From: Pseudomonas oleovorans subsp. oleovorans
GTDB taxonomy: Bacteria; Pseudomonadota; Gammaproteobacteria; Pseudomonadales; Pseudomonadaceae
Reading direction: 5' to 3'
NCBI RefSeq assembly: GCF_002197815.1
Contig: NZ_NIUB01000008.1
Span: 1-64,000, forward strand
Length of the DNA stretch: 64,000 nt
Position numbers and translations under genes: made by a program. Below are positions 10,187 to 18,703 of this stretch, in pieces (the first letter of the stretch is position 1; each line of letters opens with the position of its first letter). The notes under the pieces were generated by a model that saw only the letters and a list, made by a program, of their open reading frames with translations, ran no database searches and was not told the DNA's origin.

Positions 10187-11182
10187 CTAACCGCCGGTCA
10201 TGCTCATGAAGCGCACCACCTGCACCTGCTCGTCGGTGGCGAAATGGTGCCGCTCGGGCTTCAGACGCAACGCCTCGATCAGCGCCTGGCGTAGGCGCTC
10301 GCTGTCACCCGGATGCGCGCGCAGCAGGCGCTTGAGGTCCAGCGCGTTGTCATGGCCGAGACAGAGCACCAGCTTGCCCTCGGCGGTGACCCGCACTCGG
10401 TTGCAGTCGCCGCAGAAGTTGTGGCTGTGCGGCGAGATGAAACCTACCTGGGTCTGCGTACCGACCACCTGCCAGTAGCGCGATGGCCCGCCAGTGACCT
10501 TGCTGCTACGCACCAGCGCATGGCGCTGTTCGATACGCTGGCGCACCTCGTCGCTGGAGCAGAAGGTCTGCTCGCGACTGTGGCTGACCACGCTGCCCAG
10601 CGGCATTTCCTCGATGAAGCTGATATCCAGGCCGCGCTCGATGGCGAACTCGACCAGATCCAGCACCTCGTCGTCGTTACGCCCACTCTGCACCACGCTG
10701 TTGAGCTTGATCCTGTCGAAGCCTGCGGCACGCGCGGCGTCGATGCCGGCCAGCACCTGTTCAAGCTTGTCGCGTCGGGTGAAGGCGGCGAAGCGCTCGC
10801 GCTGCAGTGAATCCAGGCTGATGTTCAGGCGCCGCACACCCGCCGCGCGCAACGGCGCAGCCATCTCCGCCAGTTGCGAGCCATTGGTGGTAATGGCCAG
10901 GTCATCCAGCTCGTCACGCTCGCCCAGGCGCTGCAACAGGCTCAGCAGGTTCTTGCGCACCAGCGGCTCACCCCCGGTGATGCGGATGCGCCGCACACCC
11001 AGCCCGATGAAGGCATCGGCCACGGCATACAGCTCTTCCAGGCTGAAAATCTGCTGGCGCGGGGCGAAGACCATGTCCTCGCTCATGCAGTAGGTGCAGC
11101 GAAAATCGCAGCGATCGGTCACCGACAAACGCAGGTAGGTGATGCGCCGACCGAAGGGATCGACGAGCTGATGGGTATTCAC
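10187..11182 (-). CDS. moaA: GTP 3',8-cyclase MoaA (molybdenum cofactor biosynthesis)
   Basis: The 331-residue radical SAM enzyme catalyses the first step of molybdopterin synthesis, converting GTP to 3',8-cyclo-GTP for MoaC. The N-terminal cluster motif is CDFRCTYCMSE (CX3CX2C). The SAM-binding ITGGEPLVR follows, and the C-terminal second-cluster motif is HNFCGDCNRVR with a downstream LCLGH Cys. The protein ends in the essential Gly-Gly (MSMTGG). Length and all key residues are normal. It is alone on its strand, with no other moa gene nearby; many pseudomonads have more than one moaA copy, so this may be the accessory one. Confidence 0.96.
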   Translation of the reverse strand: MNTHQLVDPFGRRITYLRLSVTDRCDFRCTYCMSEDMVFAPRQQIFSLEELYAVADAFIGLGVRRIRITGGEPLVRKNLLSLLQRLGERDELDDLAITTNGSQLAEMAAPLRAAGVRRLNISLDSLQRERFAAFTRRDKLEQVLAGIDAARAAGFDRIKLNSVVQSGRNDDEVLDLVEFAIERGLDISFIEEMPLGSVVSHSREQTFCSSDEVRQRIEQRHALVRSSKVTGGPSRYWQVVGTQTQVGFISPHSHNFCGDCNRVRVTAEGKLVLCLGHDNALDLKRLLRAHPGDSERLRQALIEALRLKPERHHFATDEQVQVVRFMSMTGG

Positions 11183-11394
11183 GGTGGGTCTCCTGCAGCG
11201 TCACGAGCCGAGACTTTTATGTCATGGATAACGCTGTGCGCGATAGAAACAGAAAAGCGATTTCTTGTATACAGAAATTTGACCACAGAGTCAGTTAAGC
11301 GCTGAGAGCCCGTGGCCGCTGCCTTGAGCCTCGCGCAAAGCCGGTGCTACCATGCCCGACCGCCGCCCGGCGGCAGAGCAAATCACAGGGCCTT

Positions 11395-12039
11395 ATGACC
11401 AGCATCCGCGAGCGTAACAAAGAGCTCATCCTGCGCGCAGCCAGCGAGGAGTTCGCCGACAAGGGCTTCGCCGCCACCAAGACCAGTGACATTGCGGCCA
11501 AGGCAGGCCTGCCCAAGCCCAACGTCTACTACTACTTCAAGTCCAAGGAAAACCTCTACCGCGAGGTCCTGGAAAGCATCATCGAGCCACTGCTGGCCGC
11601 CTCTGCCCCCTTCAACCAGCCGGGCCATCCGAGCGAGGTGCTGACCGCCTACATCCGCTCGAAGATCCGTATCTCCCGCGAGCTGCCGCATGCCTCCAAG
11701 GTATTTGCCAGCGAGATCATGCACGGCGCGCCGCACCTGTCGCCAGAGCAGACCGAACAGCTCAACGCCCAGGCCAAGCACAACATCGCCTGCATCCAGC
11801 GCTGGATCGATCAGGGCCTGATGGCGCAGGTCGACCCGCACCACCTGCTGTTCAGCATCTGGGCGGCGACCCAGACCTACGCCGATTTCGACTGGCAGAT
11901 ATCCACCGTCACCGGCAAGGCCAGCCTGGACGATGCCGACTACGAAGCCGCCGCGCAGACCATCATTCGCCTGGTGCTCAAAGGCTGCGACGTCAGCCCG
12001 ATGCCATCGATGGCCTCCGAACTGGTGACCAGCGCCTGA
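11395..12039 (+). CDS. TetR/AcrR-family regulator, RutR-like
   Basis: The 214-residue protein has an N-terminal TetR helix-turn-helix (about residues 10-55: SEEFADKGFAATKTSDIAAK, then AGLPKPNVYYYFKSKENLYR) and a C-terminal all-helical ligand domain with SKVFASEIMHGAPHL, typical of the RutR/YcdC group that responds to pyrimidines or related ligands. The ATG at 11395 is chosen because the HTH starts right after it; a frame extends to 11344 without homology. It is divergent from moaA with 212 bases between. The nearby broken nucleobase permease and glyoxylate/glycerate genes suggest it once controlled purine or nucleobase catabolism. That is inference from context. Confidence 0.9.
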   Translation: MTSIRERNKELILRAASEEFADKGFAATKTSDIAAKAGLPKPNVYYYFKSKENLYREVLESIIEPLLAASAPFNQPGHPSEVLTAYIRSKIRISRELPHASKVFASEIMHGAPHLSPEQTEQLNAQAKHNIACIQRWIDQGLMAQVDPHHLLFSIWAATQTYADFDWQISTVTGKASLDDADYEAAAQTIIRLVLKGCDVSPMPSMASELVTSA

Positions 12040-12056
12040 TCCTCAGCTGTGCGAAC

Positions 12057-12190
12057 CTGGGCAATCGCATAAAGCCTTTCTCCCTCCATTCAGAGGATGG
12101 CAGAGCTCTTGTAGGAGCGGATTTATCCGCGATAACGCTCGATGAAATCGCGAATAAATTCGCGCCTACACCGTTCATGCGATTGCCCAG
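12057..12190. repeat. Nested palindrome: 14-bp inverted repeats flanking a REP element
   Basis: CTGGGCAATCGCAT at 12057-12070 is perfectly repeated in inverted orientation as ATGCGATTGCCCAG at 12177-12190. Between them is a GTAGGAGCGGATTTATCCGC repeat (12111-12170) of the common Pseudomonas type. The whole unit lies between the convergent ends of the TetR gene and the FlgO-like gene. Confidence 0.75.
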
Positions 12191-12218
12191 CCGTGCGCAC
12201 CGAAAAGCCTCCGACAGC

Positions 12219-12755
12219 TCAATAACGCTTGGCGCGCAGCATCACCCGCACGTCGTCGTTGATCGGTAGCGCATAGTCATGGGTCGCCAGCACCACGTTG
12301 GTGGTCGGCTGGATCACCTTCAGGTTGATGAACACATAGTCCTTGCTCTCACCGTAGCTGCCGACGATCACCGCCTGGGCGTTGTGAGCGTTGGCCAGTT
12401 CGTGGATCTCGCGGGTCAGCATCAGCTCACCCTGGCTCTGCGAGATGTACACGTTGTTGCGGAACTTCATTTCCACCATGCGCTGGCCGGCCTGGGTGAA
12501 ACGCGCGGAGATCTGCTCGGAAACCAGGCGACCCATGGTCGAGGAGCGATCCAGCGCGTCGACGTTGACCAACGTGGCGATGATCATGGTGCTGCCGCTG
12601 CCGGGCAACTGCTGCAACAGCGCGTTGGCGGCCTGATGGTTGGCCTGGATGAAGGGCGAGTTGCGCGCGCTTTCGTAGCTCGGGCCACTCGTCTGCGCAC
12701 AGCCGGCGAGCGCCGCCAGCAGCAGAGCCAGCAAGGGAGATGCCAGACGTTTCAT
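12219..12755 (-). CDS. FlgO-domain lipoprotein
   Basis: The 178-residue protein begins with a lipoprotein signal (LLALLLAALAGCAQTS, lipobox LAGC). The mature part contains LDRSSTMGRLVSEQISARFT, GELMLTREIHELANAHNAQA and VIVGSYGESKDYVFINLKVI, the FlgO domain first described in Vibrio outer-membrane flagellar proteins. It should sit in the outer membrane. The start at 12755 overlaps the stop of the upstream lipoprotein gene (ATGA), so the two are translationally coupled. It is remote from the flagellar cluster; a flagellar role here is not proven. Confidence 0.82.
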   Translation of the reverse strand: MKRLASPLLALLLAALAGCAQTSGPSYESARNSPFIQANHQAANALLQQLPGSGSTMIIATLVNVDALDRSSTMGRLVSEQISARFTQAGQRMVEMKFRNNVYISQSQGELMLTREIHELANAHNAQAVIVGSYGESKDYVFINLKVIQPTTNVVLATHDYALPINDDVRVMLRAKRY

Positions 12756-13408
12756 CACAAGCCCCCCTTGAGCGGCAGAACCGCGTTGCGGGCATACAGC
12801 CCCCAGTCGCTCTGGGTGGTGTAGTAGGCGCTGCTGGTCTGGGCGTAGTAGCGCTCGTGGCTGGAAACGCTGGTGGTGACGATCAGCTCGGTCTTCGGCA
12901 CGAAAGCCCCGCCACTGGCCTTGGAGCCGAACCAGCGGACGCCATCGACGGCGGCCGTGCCGGCGATCATCGCCGCCCCCGGCGAGACGTTCTCGTAGAT
13001 GTTGCGCAGCACCCACAGACCGCCGGCGATCAGGCTCAGCTCGCCGGCGGCGGCCGGACGCTGGCGGTTCTCGGCGAACTGCACGGGCTGGGCGCTGAGC
13101 TCGACCAGCAGGGTGCCGGGGCGCTCCGCACTCTTCATTACCGGATAGCCGGCACGGGTCAGCTCGGTGACCAGTTGCGCGGTGAACGCCTCCTCGAACG
13201 GGCTTTCGCTGCCCTTGCGTACCACATACAGCGGGTGTTTTTCCGGCATCGCCGCCATCAACTGGCGGGCACTGTCGCCGGCGATCAGTTGCCAGTGCGA
13301 CGCCGCCTGGACGTGCTGCTGCTCCTGGGTCGGGAAGTTGGTCGGCTGCGGCGCCTGCGCGTAATGCGCGCAGCCACCGAGCAGCGTGCTGCTTGCAAGC
13401 AGGCCCAT
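12755..13408 (-). CDS. Lipoprotein of unknown function, coupled to the FlgO-like gene
   Basis: The 217-residue protein has a short lipoprotein signal, GLLASSTLLGGCAHYA. The mature chain shows no domain I can name; it contains repeated aromatic-rich segments near the end (SSHERYYAQTSSAYYTTQSD) and a Gly/Ala hydrophobic patch (GGLWVLRNIYENVSPGAAMI). The stop codon overlaps the FlgO-like start. The pair resembles FlgO/FlgP-type outer-membrane couples in layout only. The upstream 258 bases separate it from an oppositely oriented XRE gene and probably contain both promoters (an AT-rich stretch near 13425-13435 and another near 13560-13660). Confidence 0.75.
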   Translation of the reverse strand: MGLLASSTLLGGCAHYAQAPQPTNFPTQEQQHVQAASHWQLIAGDSARQLMAAMPEKHPLYVVRKGSESPFEEAFTAQLVTELTRAGYPVMKSAERPGTLLVELSAQPVQFAENRQRPAAAGELSLIAGGLWVLRNIYENVSPGAAMIAGTAAVDGVRWFGSKASGGAFVPKTELIVTTSVSSHERYYAQTSSAYYTTQSDWGLYARNAVLPLKGGL

Positions 13409-13666
13409 GATGATTCTTCTTTACATATTATAGATCCCTGGATAAGAGATGCGAGAGATCCCGCTTGGCCATTCGGCGCCATGCTCCAATCCCCCGCTCC
13501 GCTCGGGCCGTTTCACGCTCCCCACGACCCTTGCCCAGGTGATTGCGACATGACACTGGGCATATTAGATCATTTGTATGGCTAAACAAATTAGAGCCTA
13601 ACGGGCAGGGTGTGAACGCTTAATCATTTCGCGCATGGATCTCGATATGACAACTTAGGTTTACCC

Positions 13667-14017
13667 GTGCGCCAGGAACTCGCAGCAATAGTCGGAAAGA
13701 TCATCGCCCGCCACCGCGCCGCCATGGCTATCACGCATGAGCAGCTGTCACTGGCCCTGGATGACGACCCGATCACCATCTCCCGCTTCGAACGCAGCGT
13801 CAGCCTGCCCTCGCTGCTGACCATCCAGCGCCTGTGCGAGATCTTCGGCGCGTCCTTCTGCCAGTTCTTCGCCGAAAGCGCCGAGCCGCAGACGGCCAAT
13901 GGCGAGTCCGCCGCCCTGCAGGCCATGCTCGATACCCTGTCCGGGGAGGAACGGGAATTCGCGGTGGATACACTCAAGCGCTTCTGCCGCCTGCAGAGCA
14001 GGCAGCAACGTCAATAG
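13667..14017 (+). CDS. XRE-family helix-turn-helix regulator
   Basis: The 116-residue protein has an N-terminal lambda-repressor-type HTH: AMAITHEQLSLALDDDPITI, then SRFERSVSLPSLLTIQRLCE and IFGASFCQFFAE. The C-terminal 45 residues are polar with no recognised domain. The start is a GTG at 13667; no ATG gives the full HTH. Targets are unknown; it is transcribed away from the lipoprotein pair and could regulate it. Confidence 0.82.
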   Translation: MRQELAAIVGKIIARHRAAMAITHEQLSLALDDDPITISRFERSVSLPSLLTIQRLCEIFGASFCQFFAESAEPQTANGESAALQAMLDTLSGEEREFAVDTLKRFCRLQSRQQRQ

Positions 14018-14044
14018 AGCAAAGCGCTGCGTTTCGCGGAAGCC

Positions 14045-14109
14045 GTGGGAGGGGCTTCAGCCGCGACGCCGGCAGCGGTACCAAGGCTCGCGGCTAAAGC
14101 CCCTCCCAC
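14045..14109. repeat. Long inverted repeat, GTGGGAGGGGCTTCAGCCGCGA type
   Basis: A 22-base arm at 14045-14066 pairs with its near-perfect complement at 14088-14109. This Pseudomonas intergenic palindrome lies between convergent genes (XRE regulator and DUF336 remnant) and could also act as a terminator. Confidence 0.78.
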
Positions 14110-14119
14110 ATCATCAGCC

Positions 14120-14552
14120 CTAGGCGACGCCCGCATCCGCCTTCAGGCCGAGCGACTCCAGCGCACTCACCGCGCATTGCTCATCGATGTCCGAGGTGTC
14201 GCCGGTGATGCCGAAGACGCCGATCACTTCGCCGCGTTCATCGCGAATCAATACCCCGCCCGGCGCGGGTACCTGGCTGCCTTGAGCCAGGTTGTTCACC
14301 GCCCCGATAAAGGCCGGGCGCTGCTGCGCGTCGGCGGCGATCAGGCGCGAGCCCTTGCCCAGGGCCAGCGCGCCCCAGGCCTTGCCGATGGCGATCTACG
14401 GTCGCAACAGGCTGGCGCCGTCCTCGCGTTGCAGGCTGATCAGATGCCCGCCGGCATCCAGCACCGCGACGGTCAGCGGCGCGGCCTTTATCTCGCGCCC
14501 CACAGCCAGGGCGCGACTGCCGATGGCGTTGGCGTTGGCGTTGGCGTTGGCA
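14120..14552 (-). pseudogene. DUF336/GlcG-like (heme-degrading superfamily) protein, truncated and frameshifted
   Basis: Minus-strand sequence reads IKAAPLTVAVLDAGGHLISL, then after a frame change near 14396 KAWGALALGKGSRLIAADAQ, GGVLIRDERGEVIGVFGITG and SDIDEQCAVSALESLGL, the full DUF336 fold order (GlcG/HbpS type). The stop is at 14120-14122. The N-terminus ends in a (GTTGGC)n simple repeat at 14525-14552, beyond which the sequence belongs to glxR. DUF336 genes often accompany glyoxylate carboligase operons, which fits the next gene. Non-functional. Confidence 0.75.
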
Positions 14553-15178
14553 AGGTAGTGATCGACAAGAGCTCGATCTCCCCCACCGCGACCAAGACCT
14601 TCGCCGAGAAGATCAAGGTCACCGGCGCCGCCTACCTGGACGCCCCGGTGTCCGGCGGTGAAGTTGGTGCCAAGGCCGCGACCCTGTCGATCATGGTCGG
14701 TGGCTGCCCGAATGCCTTCGAACGCGCCCTGCCGCTGCTGCAGGCCATGGGCAAGAACATCACCCGCGTCGGCGGCAACGGCGACGGCCAGACCGCCAAG
14801 GTGGCCAACCAGATCATCGTCGCGCTGAACATCCAGGCAGTGGCCGAAGCTCTGCTGTTCGCCGCCAAGAACGGCGCCGACCCGGCCAAGGTGCGTGAAG
14901 CGCTGATGGGCGGCTTCGCTGGCTCGAAAATCCTCGAAGTGCACGGCGAGCGCATGATCAAGGGCACCTTCGATCCAGGCTTCCGTATCAGCCTGCACCA
15001 GAAGGATCTCAACCTGGCGCTGTCCGGCGCCCGCGAGCTGGACCTGAACCTGCCCAACACCGCCAACGCCCAGCAGGTGTTCAGCACCTGCGCGGCCCTC
15101 GGCGGCAGCGGTTGGGACCACTCCGGCCTGATCAAGGGTCTGGAGCATATGGCCAACTTCAATATCCGCGGCGAGTAA
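14553..15178 (+). pseudogene. glxR: Tartronate semialdehyde reductase, N-terminal Rossmann part deleted
   Basis: The frame begins in the middle of the NAD-binding domain (VIDKSSISPTATKTFAEKIK) and continues with AAYLDAPVSGGEVGAKAATL, the 3-hydroxyisobutyrate dehydrogenase signature, then DGQTAKVANQIIVALNIQAV with the catalytic Lys, and DHSGLIKGLEHMANF. The first 110 or so residues, with the GxGxxG cofactor loop, are missing. Intact GlxR reduces tartronate semialdehyde to glycerate in the glyoxylate carboligase pathway. The gene now starts directly at the DUF336 remnant, so gcl and hyi, which in relatives lie between, have been lost. Confidence 0.85.
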
Positions 15179-15186
15179 CAAAGCGC

Positions 15187-15310
15187 CCTCTCCCCCGGCC
15201 CCTCTCCCGCATGCGGGAGAGGGGAGACAAGCAGCTCGGCGTTATACCGATTTTCAGCGTACGCCAAACCAGTCCCCTCTCCCATTTATGGGAGAGGGTC
15301 AGGGAGAGGG
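15187..15310. repeat. Two REP-like palindromes (CCCCTCTCCC type)
   Basis: CCCCTCTCCCGCATGCGGGA at 15199-15218 and CCCCTCTCCCATTTATGGGA at 15273-15292 each form a hairpin with GGGAGAGGGG. They fill the gap between the glxR and ttuD remnants. The remaining bases to 15446 hold no gene. Confidence 0.75.
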
Positions 15311-15446
15311 GCTTTGCTTCTGGCCCACCCTTTCGACCTTCCTGGCAGGAGGTGTCACGGCCCGATTGCCAGGTTGGTCGATTCCACTCCCCAGATGCTG
15401 CGCGCGGCATCTGCGGACTGGAATCGATCTGCAAGAGAACACCGCC

Positions 15447-16746
15447 ATGACCTTCGATCCGCAACGCCTGCTGCGCGACCTGTTCGCCACCGCCATCGCC
15501 GCCGCGCATCCGCGCCAGGTGCTGGCCGACCACTTGCCCGCCGACCGCAGCGGCCGCGTCATCGTCATCGGCACCGGCAAAGCTGCGGCGGCCATGGCCG
15601 AGGTGATCGAGCAACAGTGGCAAGGCGAGGTCAGCGGCCTGGTGGTGACCCGCTACGAGCACGGCGCTGACTGCAAGAAGATCGAAGTGGTGGAAGCCGC
15701 CCACCCGGTACCGGACGGCGCCGGCGAGCGTGTCCCCGCCGCCTGCTGGAGCTGGTGTCGAACCTGACCGAAGACGACCGGGTGATCTTCCTCCTCTCCG
15801 GCGGCGGCTCCTCGCTGCTTGCTCTGCCGGCCGACGGCATCAGCCTTCAGGACAAGCAGGCGATCAACAAGGCGCTGCTCAAATCCGGCGCCACCATCGG
15901 CGAGATGAACTGCGTGCGCAAGCACCTCTCGGCGATCAAGGGCGGCCGTCTGGCCAAGGCCTGCTGGCCGGCCACGGTTTACACCTACGCCATCTCCGAC
16001 GTGCCCGGCGACGAGGCCACGGTGATCGCCTCCGGCCCCACAGTGGGCGACCCGACCACCTCGGCCGAAGCCCTGGCGATTCTGGCTCGCTACACCATCG
16101 ACATCCCGGCCAACGTGCGCGCCTGGCTGGAGATCCACGCTCGGAAACGGTCAAGCACGGCGATCCGGTACTCGCCCGCAGCCACTTCCAGCTGATCGCC
16201 ACCCCGCAGCAATCGCTCGACGCCGCCGCCAGGGCCGAGGCTGCCGGCTTCCCGGCGCTGATCCTCGGCGACCTGGAGGGCGAGGCACGCGAGGTAGCCA
16301 AGGTGCACGCCGGCATCGCCCGGCAGATCGTCCTGCATGGCCAGCCGATCAAGCCGCCGTGCGCGATCCTTTCCGGCGGCGAAACCACCGTCACCGTGCG
16401 TGGCAACGGCCGTGGCGGGCGCAACGCCGAATTCCTCCTCAGCCTCACCGAGAGCCTCAAAGGCTTGCCTGGCGTCTATGCGCTGGCCGGCGACACCGAC
16501 GGTATCGACGGCTCCGAAGACAACGCCGGCGCCATCATGACGCCCTACAGCTACGCCCGCGCCGGCATCAAGGGCCTGAGCGCCCGCGACGAGCTGGACG
16601 ACAACAACGGCTATGGCTACTTCGCCGCCCTCGACGAGCTGATCGTCACCGGCCCGACCCGTACCAACGTCAACGACTTTCGCGCCATTCTGATCCTCGC
16701 AATCTTGGAAACTGCAGGTGCGGAACCACCGGGCTCCTCCTTGTAG
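15447..16746 (+). pseudogene. ttuD: Glycerate kinase / hydroxypyruvate reductase TtuD (MOFRL family), two frameshifts
   Basis: Three consecutive frames together give a full-length MOFRL-type enzyme: SGRVIVIGTGKAAAAMAEVI (about 15550-15610), then after a shift near 15733 DRVIFLLSGGGSSLLALPAD and TYAISDVPGDEATVIASGPT, then after a shift near 16135 CAILSGGETTVTVRGNGRGG, RNAEFLLSLTESLKGLPGVY and LAGDTDGIDGSEDNAGAIMT. The native end ...TRTNVNDFRAIL reads on past its normal stop into a REP element and ends at 16746. Intact enzymes phosphorylate glycerate or reduce hydroxypyruvate. At least two indels make it inactive unless both are sequence errors. Confidence 0.85.
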
Positions 16747-16796
16747 GGCGGGTGCAACCCGCCAAAGCGCTGGTGGCGGGTTGCACCCTCCCTACG
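16742..16796. repeat. Palindrome of the TAGGGCGGGTGCAACCCGCC type
   Basis: GTAGGGCGGGTGCAACCCGC pairs with GCGGGTTGCACCCTCCCTAC. The same element, in a better-conserved copy, occurs at 54721-54776 between fliI and fliJ. Here it provides the last codons and stop of the ttuD remnant. Confidence 0.8.
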
Positions 16797-16837
16797 CCGC
16801 AACGCCATCAACAAAACTCATGACCAAGGTCTGCCAG

Positions 16838-17566
16838 ATGACTCCCGACAAGAAAGTGAAAATCCTCGCCACCCTCGGCCCGGCCATCCGCGACGCCGCG
16901 CATATACGCCATTTGGTGGAAGCCGGGGTCAACCTGTTTCGCCTCAACTTCAGCCACGGCGAACACGCCGACCACGCCCAGCGCTACCAGTGGGTGCGCG
17001 AGGTTGAGCGCGAGCTGAACCAGCCTATCGGCATCCTCATGGACCTGCAGGGGCCGAAGCTGCGCGTCGGCCGTTTCGCCGAAGGCAAGGTGCAACTGGT
17101 CAACGGTCAGAGCCTGCTACTGGACGACGGTCGCCTGCGCCTGAAGGTGATCGCCAAGCAGGCAGAAGCCACCGCCAGCGACGCCATCAACTGCGCCATA
17201 CGCCACATCAGCTCGATCCTGCCGGTGGCGGCATTGGCCAACTACACCGAATCCGGTGCCAGCAGCCTGCGCACCTCGCGCGAGCGGCCCAAGGCGCCAA
17301 TCTTGAGCCTCACGCCGAGCCTCACCACCGCCCGCCGCCTGATCGTGGCCTGGGCATCTACTCGGTGGTTAACGAACACCTGCGCAAGGTCGAGGAAGTC
17401 ACCAGCACCGCCCTGGAAATCGCCCCAGGCTCAGGGCCTGGCCAAGCATGGCGAAACCGTGGTGATCACCGCCGGCGAACCCTTCGGCCAACCCGGCAGC
17501 ATCAAGAGCCTGAGGATCGAAACGCTGCATAGAGCCGACGATTCTCAACGCAATAAAGAACCGTAG
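16838..17566 (+). pseudogene. Pyruvate kinase with a large internal deletion and frameshift
   Basis: The N-terminal 110 residues are a clear pyruvate kinase: KKVKILATLGPAIRDAAHIR, NLFRLNFSHGEHADHAQRYQ and PIGILMDLQGPKLRVGRF. After LRLKVIAKQAEA the sequence jumps to the C-terminal domain (DAINCAIRHISSILPVAALA, SSLRTSRERPKAPILSLTPS), so about 240 residues with most of the barrel and active site are missing. A further frameshift near 17340 follows; the last part reads TVVITAGEPFGQPGSIKSLR. In related pseudomonads a pyruvate kinase gene closes the gcl-hyi-glxR-ttuD operon, matching its place here. Non-functional. Confidence 0.88.
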
Positions 17567-17622
17567 TCCGGATGAAATCCGGGGAATGCTCGACTCCTGC
17601 TTCCCGGATTTCATCCGGGCTA
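17563..17622. repeat. Inverted repeat, GTAGTCCGGATGAAATCCGG type
   Basis: GTCCGGATGAAATCCGGGGA at the left is mirrored by TCCCGGATTTCATCCGGGCTA at the right. A related element is at 26985-27038 inside the ccm operon. Confidence 0.75.
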
Positions 17623-17730
17623 GGCATATAGCCAACGCAGGATGTCGCGGGGCCGCCAGGGCCTTGCACACCTGCTATGGCAGGGCGTTTTTGGTGCGCA
17701 CAGCGCACCCTACACGGCTCCTGGACAACT

Positions 17731-17770
17731 CCCCTCTCCCGCTTGCGGGAGAGGGCTGGGGGGAGAGGGC
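17731..17770. repeat. REP-like palindrome (CCCCTCTCCC type)
   Basis: CCCCTCTCCCGCTTGCGGGAGAGGG, same family as 6012 and 15187. It lies 19 bases before the urea transporter start, so it could fold over the translation start region. Confidence 0.7.
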
Positions 17771-17788
17771 TCTCTTGGCGCATATATC

Positions 17789-18703
17789 ATGCCTCCACTA
17801 CCAACCTCACACCCTGCCCTGCACAGCCTGCGCGCCCTGCTCTGCGGCTTCGCCCAAATCTTCCTGCAACAGCACCCCGGCTGCGGCCTGCTGGTGCTGC
17901 TCGCCATCCTTGTCGGCGCCCCGGATTTGCTGCCCGGCGCTTTGCTCAGCGGTCTGACCTCGATGCTGATTGCGCAACGCCGCGGCTACCCGCCTGCGGA
18001 TATCGCCATCGGCCTGTATGGCTACAACGGCATCCTGCTCGGTCTGCTGCTCTGCCTGAAACTGCCATGGACACCGCTGCTGCCCGGGCTGATCATCGCC
18101 AGCGCCGCCCTCTCCAGCCTGCTGCTGGCACCCTGGATGCGGCGCATGCGCAAATATGGCTGGCTACCTGCATTCACCTTTCCCTTCGTGCTGCTGGGTT
18201 GGCTGTTGCTGGCTCTGTTCGGTCAGCTCCAGCCGCTACTCGCTCCCCCGGCAGACATAGTCGCTACGCCTGAGCTGAACGCCCTGCAGTTGTTGCTCGC
18301 CGTGCTATGCGGCCTGGGGCAGGTGATTTTTCTCGACTCGCCATGGGCCGGCCTGTGCCTGCTGCTCGGCTTGCGCCTGGCCGACGGCCACGCAGCGCTC
18401 TGGGCGTTGCAGGGCTCCAGCGGCGGACTCATGCTGGCGATGGTCAATGGCTGGCCCACCGATGCCGCCCTGAGCAGCCTCTACAGCTACAACGCCAGCC
18501 TCGCTGCCATCGCCCTGAGCCGGGTGCATCGCTGCCCGCTGGCTCCCGGGGCAGGCGTGCTGCTCGCCCTGCTCTTGCAATTCGGGTTCGCCAGCCTTGG
18601 TCTGTCCGTACTGACCCTGCCCCTTATCCTCGCCTGCTGGCTTATAAGAGTCGCCCTGCAAAGCTGGCATAGGGTGCTCAGAGACACCCCACCAACGGCC
18701 TAG
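17789..18703 (+). CDS. Urea transporter (UT family)
   Basis: The 304-residue protein is almost wholly membrane-embedded, about ten helices arranged as two homologous halves. It contains the family landmarks YGYNGILLGLLLCLKLPW in the first half and SLYSYNASLAAIALS in the second, the pore regions of UT channels. It should allow passive urea entry through the inner membrane. The ATG at 17789 is used because upstream in-frame codons lie inside a REP element. No urease genes are in the window. The ribosome site is weak, and the promoter must lie in or before the repeats. Confidence 0.82.
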   Translation: MPPLPTSHPALHSLRALLCGFAQIFLQQHPGCGLLVLLAILVGAPDLLPGALLSGLTSMLIAQRRGYPPADIAIGLYGYNGILLGLLLCLKLPWTPLLPGLIIASAALSSLLLAPWMRRMRKYGWLPAFTFPFVLLGWLLLALFGQLQPLLAPPADIVATPELNALQLLLAVLCGLGQVIFLDSPWAGLCLLLGLRLADGHAALWALQGSSGGLMLAMVNGWPTDAALSSLYSYNASLAAIALSRVHRCPLAPGAGVLLALLLQFGFASLGLSVLTLPLILACWLIRVALQSWHRVLRDTPPTA

